Shown: positions 6,302-13,910, counted from the first letter of the stretch. The stretch: DNA of 14,471 bases from Thermoplasmata archaeon (GCA_021850505.1 JAJZLW010000130.1:1-14471), one strand, 5' to 3'. The notes: a model not told the origin generated them from the sequence alone. Numbers and translations are program-made.

Positions 6302-7213
6302 ATGGCATATAAACCTGAGTTTGTTTGGTTTGATGGTAAAACTGTTGATTTTGAGAAAGCTAACGTCAGCATATTGACACATGCTCTTCATTATGGAACA
6401 GGCATTTTTGAGGGTATCAGATCATACGCAACTGCGGATGGGGTCGCGATTTTCAGGCTTGACGATCATATCAAGAGATTTTTCCAGTCCGCAAATATCT
6501 ACAGAATGAATCTCGGATATAGCGAAAAGGAACTGAAGGATGCCATAATCTCGATGATTCAGAAAAATCATGAAACTGACTGCTATATCAGGCCGCTTGC
6601 ATTCTACGCAAACAACCGACTGGGTCTGCACCCGAATGAACCCAAGATATCAGTTGCTATAATCACTTCCCGCCTGGATCTCTACCTGGGTAATCCGGAG
6701 AAAGGAATCAGAGTAAAGATATCCCCATGGAGAAAGATTGACTCTACTGCATTGCCTTCCATGGCTAAAGGCACCGGTCAATATCTGAGCTCTTATCTTT
6801 CCTCGCATGATGCGAAGATGGATGGTTATAACGAGGCTTTGCTTCTGGACAAGTCTGGATTTGTGGCAGAGGGTCCTGGCGAAAACATCTTCTCTGTCAA
6901 GGACGGCAGGATTTATACGCCCTCGCTTGAAAGCCCAATTCTTGCTGGTATCACGAGGGATTCGATCATAAAGATGATGGAAAAGGAAAATCCTGTTGTT
7001 GAAAAGAGGATAGGTCTCAGCGAGATGCTGACATCTGATGAAGCTTTCTTCGCCGGAACAGCCGCAGAAATAACACCAATATCGGAGATCAGTGGATATA
7101 ACCTGCATTCAGCAGAGCCTGGAAGCATTTCGCTCAACATATTGAAGAGATATTTCAACGTAGTGAGGGGCAAGGACTCGAAGTATTCCCACTGGTTAAC
7201 GTATCTAAAATGA
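6302..7213 (+). CDS. ilvE: Branched-chain amino acid aminotransferase
   Basis: A fold-type IV PLP aminotransferase (EC 2.6.1.42) that moves the amino group between Leu/Ile/Val and 2-oxoglutarate, the last step of branched-chain synthesis and the first of breakdown. The 303 residues are the family's normal length. Signatures seen are LTHALHYGTGIFEGIRSY (25-42), the PLP-phosphate-side Arg in HIKRF (R59), the Schiff-base lysine K156 in SMAKGTGQYLSS, and the cofactor-ring Glu E190 in FVAEGPGENIF. SPILAGITRD and FFAGTAAEITPI follow. This favours a branched-chain enzyme over D-amino-acid transaminase or aminodeoxychorismate lyase. The start is leaderless-type, with a palindromic candidate operator upstream. 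The stop overlaps the next gene's start (ATGA), so the two are cotranscribed. In a peptide-fermenting archaeon it may run in the catabolic direction. Confidence 0.95.
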   Translation: MAYKPEFVWFDGKTVDFEKANVSILTHALHYGTGIFEGIRSYATADGVAIFRLDDHIKRFFQSANIYRMNLGYSEKELKDAIISMIQKNHETDCYIRPLAFYANNRLGLHPNEPKISVAIITSRLDLYLGNPEKGIRVKISPWRKIDSTALPSMAKGTGQYLSSYLSSHDAKMDGYNEALLLDKSGFVAEGPGENIFSVKDGRIYTPSLESPILAGITRDSIIKMMEKENPVVEKRIGLSEMLTSDEAFFAGTAAEITPISEISGYNLHSAEPGSISLNILKRYFNVVRGKDSKYSHWLTYLK

Positions 7214-8154
7214 TTCCTTCCAAAAAGGATTCATTCCTTGATTATGTGAGAGCATGCAGGAAATGCCCGCGCCTCATAGAGGTCGGGGATACATTTTCCC
7301 TTGCAGATGGCAGCAAGCAGCACTACTCTGTTGAACCATTCTCGTCCCGCCAGATAGATGCTATTTTTCCGGGCATGTTATCGAAAATAGAATCTATTCT
7401 GGCAAATCTTCCAGAACTCGGTGCGTCTGATATTATTGTTCAATTTTTAACCCATGGAGATTTCAGCTGGGACCCAGTTCCTGCAGAAATACCTGAAATG
7501 ATCTCCCGGTCTGACCTCATAAAGCTGGCCCTTTATCTTGTAATACTGGAAAAACATGATACATCTTGCCGTGTTAAGGCTGACGAGGCAATATTCACGA
7601 TCAAGAATGCCGCTTCGATCCCGGATGATTTCATGCCAACTGCATTTATGGAGATGGTTGAGGGAAGGCAGATTTCCAACTATTTTCAGGTTTTTAAAGA
7701 CCTGCAACCCTCTTTTGCCACCTGCCTGTTTCCGCTGCTGAAGATTGGAGAAACCGGGCCTATTGCGGTTGACAGCCTCGTTACCGTGAAAGGCATTGTT
7801 TCTTTAAAAGAAGGTATCGGGGCCTCTTTTTTAATAGAAAGGATCGCCTCAGAATTCAATTTGTTCAAGGAATCTGAATTGTATAAATCATTCATTCTCG
7901 GAAGATCTTTCAGATCTATCATATTTAATCTTGAGAGGAAGAAAAACAGGGAAATAAAGAAGCCTCTCTTTGATTCGCAGAGCATAAATTCATTGCTTGA
8001 GATTGATATGATTGAGGAAAGAGATAGGTCATATTTCCTGAGAGATGAATTTGATATTTCAAAACTCAGGGCAATGTCTTCTGAATATGAGAAAAAAAAT
8101 CATGAGATAGCTGATAAATGGAAAAATACAATGATAATCAATGATTTTATTTAG
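7210..8154 (+). CDS. Unknown protein co-transcribed with ilvE
   Basis: I do not recognise this 314-residue protein. It begins at ATG 7210 inside the ilvE stop (ATGA overlap, no Shine-Dalgarno visible), so translation is probably coupled. The N-terminus has CRKCPRL (C16, C19), one CxxC pair, with the only other Cys at C120 and C172, so a full zinc ribbon is not evident. The rest is mixed helical, moderately charged and without membrane helices or signal peptide. The end (about 285-305) is a charged helix. The CRKCPRL start recalls the iron-sulphur uracil-DNA glycosylases, but none of their catalytic motifs are present. A role linked to branched-chain amino acid metabolism is suggested only by the operon position. 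Confidence 0.75.
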   Translation: MIPSKKDSFLDYVRACRKCPRLIEVGDTFSLADGSKQHYSVEPFSSRQIDAIFPGMLSKIESILANLPELGASDIIVQFLTHGDFSWDPVPAEIPEMISRSDLIKLALYLVILEKHDTSCRVKADEAIFTIKNAASIPDDFMPTAFMEMVEGRQISNYFQVFKDLQPSFATCLFPLLKIGETGPIAVDSLVTVKGIVSLKEGIGASFLIERIASEFNLFKESELYKSFILGRSFRSIIFNLERKKNREIKKPLFDSQSINSLLEIDMIEERDRSYFLRDEFDISKLRAMSSEYEKKNHEIADKWKNTMIINDFI

Positions 8155-8512
8155 TGCGAAAAATATCAAAACTATATTAAGGGTTGATTCCCATGGTGAT
8201 AATATATTGAAAGAGATTTGTGCCTCCTGCCTTGGATCTGGATTTGAGGGAGGAATAGGACCCGGAGAATGCACTGTATGCAATGGTTCAGGCTTCCTAT
8301 TGAACACTAATAGACTGCTGCAGAGGAAAGTTGATCCCATCCTTATAGCGGTTCTTGGAACATCGCTGATAGTGGCACTGCTGATGGCATCACAGGCTAA
8401 ATTCAGGTTTCTATTATTTATCATCGCTGTATATATGTGGGGTGGCTTGACTTACATTATACTTAAGATTGCACACATCCCATCGGGAATTTCGAGGGCT
8501 ATCAGGCACTGA
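8141..8512 (+). CDS. DnaJ-type zinc-finger membrane protein
   Basis: A small protein (123 residues from ATG 8141) with two CxxCxGxG motifs, CASCLGSG (27-34) and CTVCNGSG (44-51). These are the half-sites of the DnaJ zinc finger and of small thiol/zinc-ribbon chaperone-like proteins. Two hydrophobic helices follow at about 66-84 and 88-109, then a short basic tail (ISRAIRH). No J-domain is present, so this is not DnaJ. The start is uncertain. ATG 8141 overlaps the previous gene by 14 bases; a TATA-like box at about 8170-8178 and an in-frame TTG at 8207 would give a 101-residue form beginning right at the zinc finger. It may be a membrane-anchored zinc or redox module. Confidence 0.7.
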   Translation: MILFSAKNIKTILRVDSHGDNILKEICASCLGSGFEGGIGPGECTVCNGSGFLLNTNRLLQRKVDPILIAVLGTSLIVALLMASQAKFRFLLFIIAVYMWGGLTYIILKIAHIPSGISRAIRH

Positions 8513-8542
8513 CCATTTCTTATAAAGAGATTATTTGAAAAA

Positions 8543-8550
8543 TTTTATAT
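8543..8550 (+). promoter_or_regulatory. TATA box of the 77-residue membrane protein gene
   Basis: TTTTATAT is centred 25 bases before ATG 8572, a textbook leaderless archaeal arrangement. This is the main reason to accept the short gene. Confidence 0.6.
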
Positions 8551-8571
8551 TCATTCCAATTATGTTGTATA

Positions 8572-8805
8572 ATGGAAATATCTGCCGAACTGCAGAAGAA
8601 AATTTTCGACCTTGCGATTGTAATTGTGGCACTGGCGGCAGGTATAGATCTCTGGGCTCTTGCTTTAAGCGCATCAACCTTTTCTACGACTACCGGAAAC
8701 GGTTCAATGGTGATTCTGGTCATAATTTACTTCCTTGCTGGCGCTTTTCTCTTTTTAGTTGCCTTTAAAGTTATTCTCAAAATGGTTCCACTGAAAAGCC
8801 AGTAA
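8572..8805 (+). CDS. Small two-helix membrane protein
   Basis: A 77-residue hydrophobic protein. A short amphipathic start (MEISAELQKKIFD) is followed by two membrane helices at about 13-33 and 45-69, joined by a Ser/Thr/Gly-rich loop (SASTFSTTTGNGS) and ending KMVPLKSQ. No known family is recognised. The frame is supported by the TATA box at 8543-8550 (25-base spacing) and by a hairpin with a T-run just past the stop. It lies between the DnaJ-finger membrane protein and a 44-residue membrane ORF on the same strand, so this stretch codes for three small membrane proteins in a row. Confidence 0.65.
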   Translation: MEISAELQKKIFDLAIVIVALAAGIDLWALALSASTFSTTTGNGSMVILVIIYFLAGAFLFLVAFKVILKMVPLKSQ

Positions 8806-8811
8806 AAAATA

Positions 8812-8830
8812 TTTTCTTTTTTAAAGAAAA
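8812..8830 (+). terminator. Hairpin/T-run terminator
   Basis: TTTTCTTT (8812-8819) pairs with AAAGAAAA (8823-8830) around a 3-base loop, beginning 7 bases after the stop codon of the 77-residue gene. The left arm is itself a T-run of the type that ends archaeal transcripts. Confidence 0.5.
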
Positions 8831-8910
8831 GAATGTCAAACATATCAGGTTGATTTTTCATATACTAATTTAAGAATGTAGTATTGAAAGAATTACAGGA
8901 TCTGACCTAG

Positions 8911-9045
8911 ATGAATATATCATGTTCTATTGAACCCTCGCAGGATAAAAAGAAGAAGGGCATGAACGCACTTGTTGTCCTGATGGTTGGTGTGCTTCTC
9001 TTCTATTTTGGATCCAGGATCAAAAGAAAGAGTGACGAAAATTGA
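8911..9045 (+). CDS. Tiny single-helix membrane protein (44 residues)
   Basis: A short frame from ATG 8911 to the TGA ending at 9045. The product has a polar start (MNISCSIEPSQ), a basic stretch (DKKKKGMNA), one hydrophobic helix (about 20-34, LVVLMVGVLLFYFG) and a basic tail (SRIKRKSDEN). Basic residues at both ends of a clean membrane span make it look like a real small membrane protein rather than chance. An A/T-rich stretch at 8861-8874 could be its promoter, with a leader of about 13 bases. No family is recognised. Confidence 0.45.
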   Translation: MNISCSIEPSQDKKKKGMNALVVLMVGVLLFYFGSRIKRKSDEN

Positions 9046-9124
9046 TATTTTCACAAATGAACTTCCATATTATTCTTTGATCAAATAATGGGAAAACTTA
9101 TCATAAATTATACTATGCTGCCAG

Positions 9125-11122
9125 ATGGAAAATGGCAGAGCCGCAATATACCGTATAACAAGTGAGGAGAAACCAGAGGATCCGGTATTCTCCGTTGAAT
9201 ACCTTGACCGTTCGGCAAACCCGTTCAGTGATTTTTATAAATTCTGTAATGGCAAGTGGGAAGCCACACACCCGATTCCTGCGGACAAGCCGTACATTGG
9301 AGCATCCCTCGAATTGCATGAAAGGAATCAGTATATACTTGGGAAGATACTTGAAAAATGCGCATTTGAGGACCAGCAAGACCCGGTCAGAAAGATGCTT
9401 GGAGATTTCTATTATTCCTCCATGGATACAAAGAAAATCGAGGAGTTAAAATTCAGACCTTTATCAGAGGTTATGGCAAAGATCGATGCTGTTCAGGACA
9501 AAGATTCCCTTATTCAGATTTTCGCCTACCTTCATTCAAACGGTATCTCATGTTCCTTTTCACTTTATTCAGACGGCGATATGAAGAACAGTTCAATATA
9601 TGCTCTTTATTTGGAGCAAGGTGGTCTTTCCCTTCCAAACAGGGATTATTATTTACTGGACTCATTCAAAGATCTGAGAGGGCAATATTTAAAACATATC
9701 TTTAATATGTTTATACTGTTTGGTTTCGATGAGGATTCTGCAAATTCATCGGCAAATACTGTTTTTAAAATAGAGAAAGGACTTGCTGAAAATTCCAGAA
9801 GGCCACAGGATTTGAGAGATCCAGAGAAGAATTACAATAGAATGGACATTGCTGCTCTCAACGAGAAATTTAAGGGAATGGATCTAAGAAATTATCTATC
9901 TTATATCTGGGTACCTACTATGGACTACGTCGTAACGGGCCAGCCTGAGTTTTATGAAAATCTGGGAAAAATGATTGAGGATGTTTCCTTAGATAACTGG
10001 AAGATCTACCTGAAATGGCAAGTTCTGCATTTCGCGTCACCATACCTGCACGAGGAAGTGTTCAATGAGTATTTCGACTTTTACGCCAGGAAGCTCATGG
10101 GAACTCCTGAACCAGAGAAGAGATGGAAGAGATGCGTGAGGCAGATCGACAGGCAGATCGGGGAAGCTCTTGGAAAAATATATGTTGAGCAGGAATTCGG
10201 TGCAGACTCAAAACGCCGTATGGAAGAGATGGTTTCCGACTTGAGAGAGGTGTTCATGGATCGCCTGAAAAATCTTGACTGGATGTCTGCTGAAACAAGA
10301 AAAAAGGCAATGGAAAAATTCAGCAGATTCAGGGCAAAGATAGGATATCCAAATAAGTTCAGAGATTATTCTTCAATTATAGTGAAGAGGGACGATTATA
10401 TTGGAAATATAATGAGATCAAATGCATTCGAATTCAGAAGACAGATCGATAGGATCAATTCACCTGTTGATCATGAACTATGGGGAATGACACCGCCCAC
10501 CGTGAATGCATATTTTTCCCCTACCGACAATGAAATTGTCTTTCCAGCAGGCATTCTACAACCACCATTCTTTGATCCCAGACTGGACGATGCGGTAAAT
10601 TACGGTGCAACTGGCGGTACAATCGCTCATGAAATAACGCACGGTTTCGATGACCAGGGAAGGAAATTTGACGCCGATGGTAACCTCAGGGATTGGTGGA
10701 CCAAAGAAGATGAGGAAAAATTTATGTCCAGGGCTAAAAAAGTCGTTGATCTTTATAGTTCGATAGAGGTCCTTCCCGGTTTAAAGGTCAATGGCGAGTT
10801 GACACTTGGTGAGAACATAGCAGATCTAGGAGGAGTTAGTATAGCTTTTGAGGCCTTTGAAAGAAGACTCTCACGAAATCCTGAGATGAGGAAGAAGATA
10901 GATGGTTTCACACCAGAACAGAGGTTTTTCATGGGATGGGCTCAGGGTTGGCGTTCAGTAATAAGGGATGAGATGCTTAAAATGCAGGTATCCAATGACC
11001 CGCACTCTCCTGATAAACTGAGAGCCGAGCTTCCATCAAGGGTGCACGAAAAATTCGATTCAGTCTTTGGAGATTATAAGACATCAGATTACAAGAAATA
11101 TGAAACAATAAAAATATGGTGA
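9125..11122 (+). CDS. M13 (neprilysin-type) zinc endopeptidase, cytosolic
   Basis: A 665-residue metallopeptidase of MEROPS family M13 (neprilysin/PepO). Key residues: substrate-backbone motif N461-A-Y-F, zinc ligands H502 and H506 with catalytic E503 in HEITH, third ligand E563 with D567 in ENIADLGG. The C-terminal NDPHSPDKLR has H627 and R633, spaced as the transition-state His711 and Arg717 of neprilysin. The N-terminal M13 helical domain starts at about residue 25 (YLDRSANPFSDFYKFCNGKW) and closes over the active site, limiting substrates to oligopeptides. No signal peptide or membrane anchor is present, unlike mammalian members, so it probably acts inside the cell on peptides. The end is IKIW where many relatives have a CxxW. 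An A/T-rich box near 9098-9112 is the likely promoter. It is transcribed alone and convergent with the SPFH operon. Confidence 0.95.
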   Translation: MENGRAAIYRITSEEKPEDPVFSVEYLDRSANPFSDFYKFCNGKWEATHPIPADKPYIGASLELHERNQYILGKILEKCAFEDQQDPVRKMLGDFYYSSMDTKKIEELKFRPLSEVMAKIDAVQDKDSLIQIFAYLHSNGISCSFSLYSDGDMKNSSIYALYLEQGGLSLPNRDYYLLDSFKDLRGQYLKHIFNMFILFGFDEDSANSSANTVFKIEKGLAENSRRPQDLRDPEKNYNRMDIAALNEKFKGMDLRNYLSYIWVPTMDYVVTGQPEFYENLGKMIEDVSLDNWKIYLKWQVLHFASPYLHEEVFNEYFDFYARKLMGTPEPEKRWKRCVRQIDRQIGEALGKIYVEQEFGADSKRRMEEMVSDLREVFMDRLKNLDWMSAETRKKAMEKFSRFRAKIGYPNKFRDYSSIIVKRDDYIGNIMRSNAFEFRRQIDRINSPVDHELWGMTPPTVNAYFSPTDNEIVFPAGILQPPFFDPRLDDAVNYGATGGTIAHEITHGFDDQGRKFDADGNLRDWWTKEDEEKFMSRAKKVVDLYSSIEVLPGLKVNGELTLGENIADLGGVSIAFEAFERRLSRNPEMRKKIDGFTPEQRFFMGWAQGWRSVIRDEMLKMQVSNDPHSPDKLRAELPSRVHEKFDSVFGDYKTSDYKKYETIKIW

Positions 11123-11129
11123 GACCTGA

Positions 11130-11153
11130 ATTTAAAAAACTATATTTTTAATC
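11130..11153. terminator. Bidirectional terminator between convergent genes
   Basis: TTAAAAA (11132-11138) pairs with TTTTTAA (11145-11151) around a 6-base loop, giving T-runs on both strands between the stop codons at 11122 and 11162. It can serve both the peptidase gene and the SPFH operon. Confidence 0.5.
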
Positions 11154-11161
11154 TTACAGTA

Positions 11162-12199
11162 TCAGTCGAGACCGATGCTGTTGATGAATGCACCAGAATG
11201 GCCGTCCAGCACCAAGGCGATCTTCTTTCCTTTATCATCGAATTTTGCAAACCAGATCGGAACGTGAAGAAGCTCAGGCTGTGAAACATCCACATCAGTA
11301 GATATGTTCCTGATGGAATGGTGGGTTGCATGCGCCATGGCAGACTGCAGCTGGTCAACATTGGTCTTTGCATCATTTCTTGCCGAATCCTCTCCTATAT
11401 CGCCATTCAGGACCTTTATGCCTTTTGGCACCTTTGTGATATCGAACGGCACCCGATCCGTTAACTGGAATGCATAGCTCCTCGGCTGGTACTCCGTCAG
11501 GCCTTTCACTGCGACAACCGGATAGTTATAGTTCTTATCAAGCGTGTAAGATCGCAGGCTTCCGCCACCTCCACCCATGCCCCCCATCATCATTCCGCCC
11601 ATGAGCATGCCACCCATCATCCCGCCGCCATAGCCGCCTCCGAATCCTCCCCTGCCTCCAAGAGCTCCCCCAAGCAGGCCGGCAAGGACTGCAGTTCCGG
11701 CGACCTTGCCAATCTCGGCGCCTGTATCCACGGCTGTATATTTAGTCCTGGCTGAAGCAGGCACGATCCAATATGGAACCAGTGAGAGAACGACACCCTC
11801 ACTCTTAGACTTTTCCTCGAGATGATGCTTCAGTATACCATGATCCATGTGGTTCTTGATAAGCATCATCACCTGGTTCTCATCTGAAAACTTAAGCGGC
11901 AGCATTGTATTGGATTCTATATTCTTCCAGCCTTCGTTTGCCAGAGAAATACTTGCACCGCAATATTCACACGTGATTATCATCTCACCTATCTGCGGTT
12001 TTAATGGAGCGCCGCATCCCGGGCATTTCAGTTCGGTTACGTCAGCTGAAGCAAGAACGCCTGACTGCTGCTGAACTGTTGCCTGGACATTCTGTGTCTG
12101 AGTGGAATTTCCTGATGAAACTGTTTCCTGCTTGGATCCGCATTTTGGGCAATAAACTGAGTCGTCTGGTATCTGTGCACCGCACCTGTTACAATACAT
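11162..12199 (-). CDS. Double-zinc-ribbon protein with Gly/Met-rich centre
   Basis: A 345-residue protein with two zinc ribbons, C3/C6/C17/C20 and C59/C62/C77/C80. A Q/S/T-rich linker lies between them. A domain follows in which two segments look alike: VPYWIVPASARTKYTAV (141-157) and VPIWFAKFDDKGKKIALV (313-330), a PxW-strand motif I associate with bacterial zinc-ribbon proteins of unknown role. Between them, residues 162-213 are a glycine-zipper-like hydrophobic stretch running into a Gly/Met-rich run (MMGGMLMGGMMMGGM), which could insert in or lie on a membrane, or bind metal. It is third in the operon, 8 bases after the SPFH gene, with GGTGG as ribosome binding site. N-terminal ribbons and length recall Bacillus YdjG. 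Role uncertain; probably a membrane-stress or scaffold partner of the SPFH protein. Confidence 0.85.
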   Translation of the reverse strand: MYCNRCGAQIPDDSVYCPKCGSKQETVSSGNSTQTQNVQATVQQQSGVLASADVTELKCPGCGAPLKPQIGEMIITCEYCGASISLANEGWKNIESNTMLPLKFSDENQVMMLIKNHMDHGILKHHLEEKSKSEGVVLSLVPYWIVPASARTKYTAVDTGAEIGKVAGTAVLAGLLGGALGGRGGFGGGYGGGMMGGMLMGGMMMGGMGGGGGSLRSYTLDKNYNYPVVAVKGLTEYQPRSYAFQLTDRVPFDITKVPKGIKVLNGDIGEDSARNDAKTNVDQLQSAMAHATHHSIRNISTDVDVSQPELLHVPIWFAKFDDKGKKIALVLDGHSGAFINSIGLD

Positions 12200-12207
12200 C
12201 CTTCCAC

Positions 12208-13353
12208 CTATAGTTGCTTTCCGCAGTTAGGGCAAAACTTCGCAGTAGAAGATACTTCCGCTCCGCATCCCGGGCATTTCTTTGTAGCTGGTGCAGTCAT
12301 ATTATTTCCGCAGTTGGGACAGAATTTCGTACCGGCAGGCATGGATGTTCCGCATTTGGGGCATGTCACGGTTGCACTTTGCATTGGAGCTCCGCAGTTC
12401 GGACAGAAGGTTGCATTCGCCGGAACCATTGATCCGCATTTTGGGCAGGATTTAGTGGGCTGCTGCTGCATTCCTGACATCATCTGCCCTGACATGCCAT
12501 AACCCATGCCTGCTCCAGCACCCAGGCCGATTCCAATGCCAGCACCTGCACCGGCTACACCGTTCTGATTCTTGGCAGCATCCACCATTGCCTGTCCAGC
12601 CTGGTACTGTATGTAGTTGACGCCGAGAACAGACATGTTTGATCTTGTGTCTATTGCCTTCTGGACATCGTCCGGAAGTGATATGTTAAGACCCTGGATC
12701 TTGTTTATCTCAACACCATATTGCCTGAAATTGTCGGGTGCCTGCGCAAGTATAATCTGCTCTATAGTTGTAAGATTTGCAGGTATGTCGGTTATCTTCA
12801 GGCCCTTGTCCTTCATTTGACCGAGAGCTGTATATGTAAGAATCACGATCTGATCTCTCATTCTCGCCTCAACATCATCTGATGTTTCGACGTTGAATGT
12901 CCCAACAAACTGGTTGATGAAGTTTTCAGGATCTGATATCCTCCACCTGTATTCGCCGAACACCTTCAGGTTCACAATTCCAAATGTCGGATCCGCAAAC
13001 TGGTAAGGCTGCGGGCTCCCAAATTTCCCATCAAGGAACCTGCGTTGTATGTAATATACTTCTGCCTGCTGCTGAACACCTGAGAAAAATTTAAGCAGTT
13101 TTCCTACAACAGGTGCGTTGAAGTCTGTCAGCGCATATCTGTTAGGCTGATCGAAGTAGGTGAGAACCTTACCATCCCTGTAGAAGACCGCTGTTTCATC
13201 CTCCCTCACGACAATGTTATCATTCAGTCTTATAAGCCGGGGGACCTTCCACATCACATTCCCCTCCTTGAATTCAGTCTCCCAGGCTATTGTAATTGAG
13301 CCAACGACGCTGCCTCCTGAATATGGTATCTTGCTGGATTTCTTGCCGAACAT
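12208..13353 (-). CDS. SPFH/Band-7 protein with three C-terminal zinc ribbons
   Basis: A 381-residue member of the SPFH-type 'virion core protein-like' group (Pfam Band_7_1, COG4260). The SPFH domain covers about 15-255, with EDETAVFYRDGKV near 51-63, EYRWRISDPENFINQF (134-149), and the helical end YGVEINKIQGLNISLPDDVQKAI. A glycine/methionine-rich linker follows (266-298), then three tandem zinc ribbons (C303/306/317/320, C331/334/345/348, C360/363/374/377) at 28-29 residue spacing. No signal peptide or clear membrane helix is present, so it probably binds the membrane peripherally and oligomerises. Bacillus YdjI is a known relative that holds PspA at the membrane. The ATG overlaps the upstream stop by one base, with GGGGGTG as a strong ribosome site. 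Confidence 0.92.
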   Translation of the reverse strand: MFGKKSSKIPYSGGSVVGSITIAWETEFKEGNVMWKVPRLIRLNDNIVVREDETAVFYRDGKVLTYFDQPNRYALTDFNAPVVGKLLKFFSGVQQQAEVYYIQRRFLDGKFGSPQPYQFADPTFGIVNLKVFGEYRWRISDPENFINQFVGTFNVETSDDVEARMRDQIVILTYTALGQMKDKGLKITDIPANLTTIEQIILAQAPDNFRQYGVEINKIQGLNISLPDDVQKAIDTRSNMSVLGVNYIQYQAGQAMVDAAKNQNGVAGAGAGIGIGLGAGAGMGYGMSGQMMSGMQQQPTKSCPKCGSMVPANATFCPNCGAPMQSATVTCPKCGTSMPAGTKFCPNCGNNMTAPATKKCPGCGAEVSSTAKFCPNCGKQL

Positions 13354-13910
13354 CAGCTTGCACCCCCAGGCGTGATCTTGATCTCCTCAATCTTCTGTAT
13401 CCTCATCTCCCAGGCTACTTTCATCTTCTGTATTGAAGCGGTCAGATCAGCAAGCTGTTTTGAAAATACACCCTCATTGAATGGTGACAATAACGAAGAA
13501 AAATCTGATAACTTCTGGATGTTATTGGCGCTCTCTATGAATTCCAGGTCGTATTCATAAAGGGCATTCAGTTTCTGCGCATCTATCCTGATTGATGGAG
13601 AGATTCCGGAATACCCCTGCTCTGAATGCAGAAGCTCGCCCTCGAATTGTTGCAATCGTGACAGGACAGATGCAGACTGCACCAGGTATTGATAACCTCC
13701 CGCAGAGACAAGAGATGATCTCAGATCCTGCATGCTGCGCTCTGATAACTGAAGAATTCCCGAAACCTGCTTCCTCAGAAGGGCGTCTGCAACCCTTAGA
13801 TCCTCAAGCTGCCTGTAACCCCTGAAGCCCGGTATCAGCAGCTGCAGTCTTTTCAGAGCACCTCTGCTTTCGTCAACCTGGTTTCTGATGTCAGGATTTG
13901 TGGTATCCAT
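13353..13910 (-). CDS. Charged helical protein, partner of the SPFH gene
   Basis: A 185-residue, almost wholly helical soluble protein, first gene of the three-gene operon. Conserved-looking features are LLIPGFRGYRQLEDLRVADALLR (24-46), then alternating heptad-like helices (VSGILQLSERSMQDLRSSLVSAG), YDLEFIE (119-125) and a C-terminal coiled segment (LADLTASIQKMKVAWEMRIQKIEEIKI). I recall similar IPGFRGY..ED.R..D proteins next to SPFH genes in several bacteria, but no function is established. By shape and position it could play the PspA-like coiled-coil part of a membrane-stress complex, though the sequence is not PspA. A TATA-like box at 13938-13948 gives a leader of about 7 bases. Its stop codon overlaps the SPFH start by one base. 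Confidence 0.85.
   Translation of the reverse strand: MDTTNPDIRNQVDESRGALKRLQLLIPGFRGYRQLEDLRVADALLRKQVSGILQLSERSMQDLRSSLVSAGGYQYLVQSASVLSRLQQFEGELLHSEQGYSGISPSIRIDAQKLNALYEYDLEFIESANNIQKLSDFSSLLSPFNEGVFSKQLADLTASIQKMKVAWEMRIQKIEEIKITPGGAS
13361..13367 (-). promoter_or_regulatory. Ribosome binding site of the SPFH gene
   Basis: GGGGGTG on the minus strand ends 7 bases before ATG 13353 and matches GGAGGTG in six of seven bases. Most first genes here look leaderless, whereas the internal operon genes use a Shine-Dalgarno sequence, as is known for many archaea. Confidence 0.6.

Noticed and set aside
6650..7108. 152-residue open frame on the minus strand
   Set aside because: It is fully antisense to ilvE, whose motifs are complete; the product has no domain-like pattern.
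8059..8424. 121-residue open frame on the minus strand
   Set aside because: It covers the zinc-finger membrane protein on the other strand; the CxxCxGxG pair there is far more convincing.
11847..12502. Several plus-strand frames of 60-75 residues
   Set aside because: They are mirror frames of the Cys-rich ribbon genes; the repeated codons make long open frames by composition.
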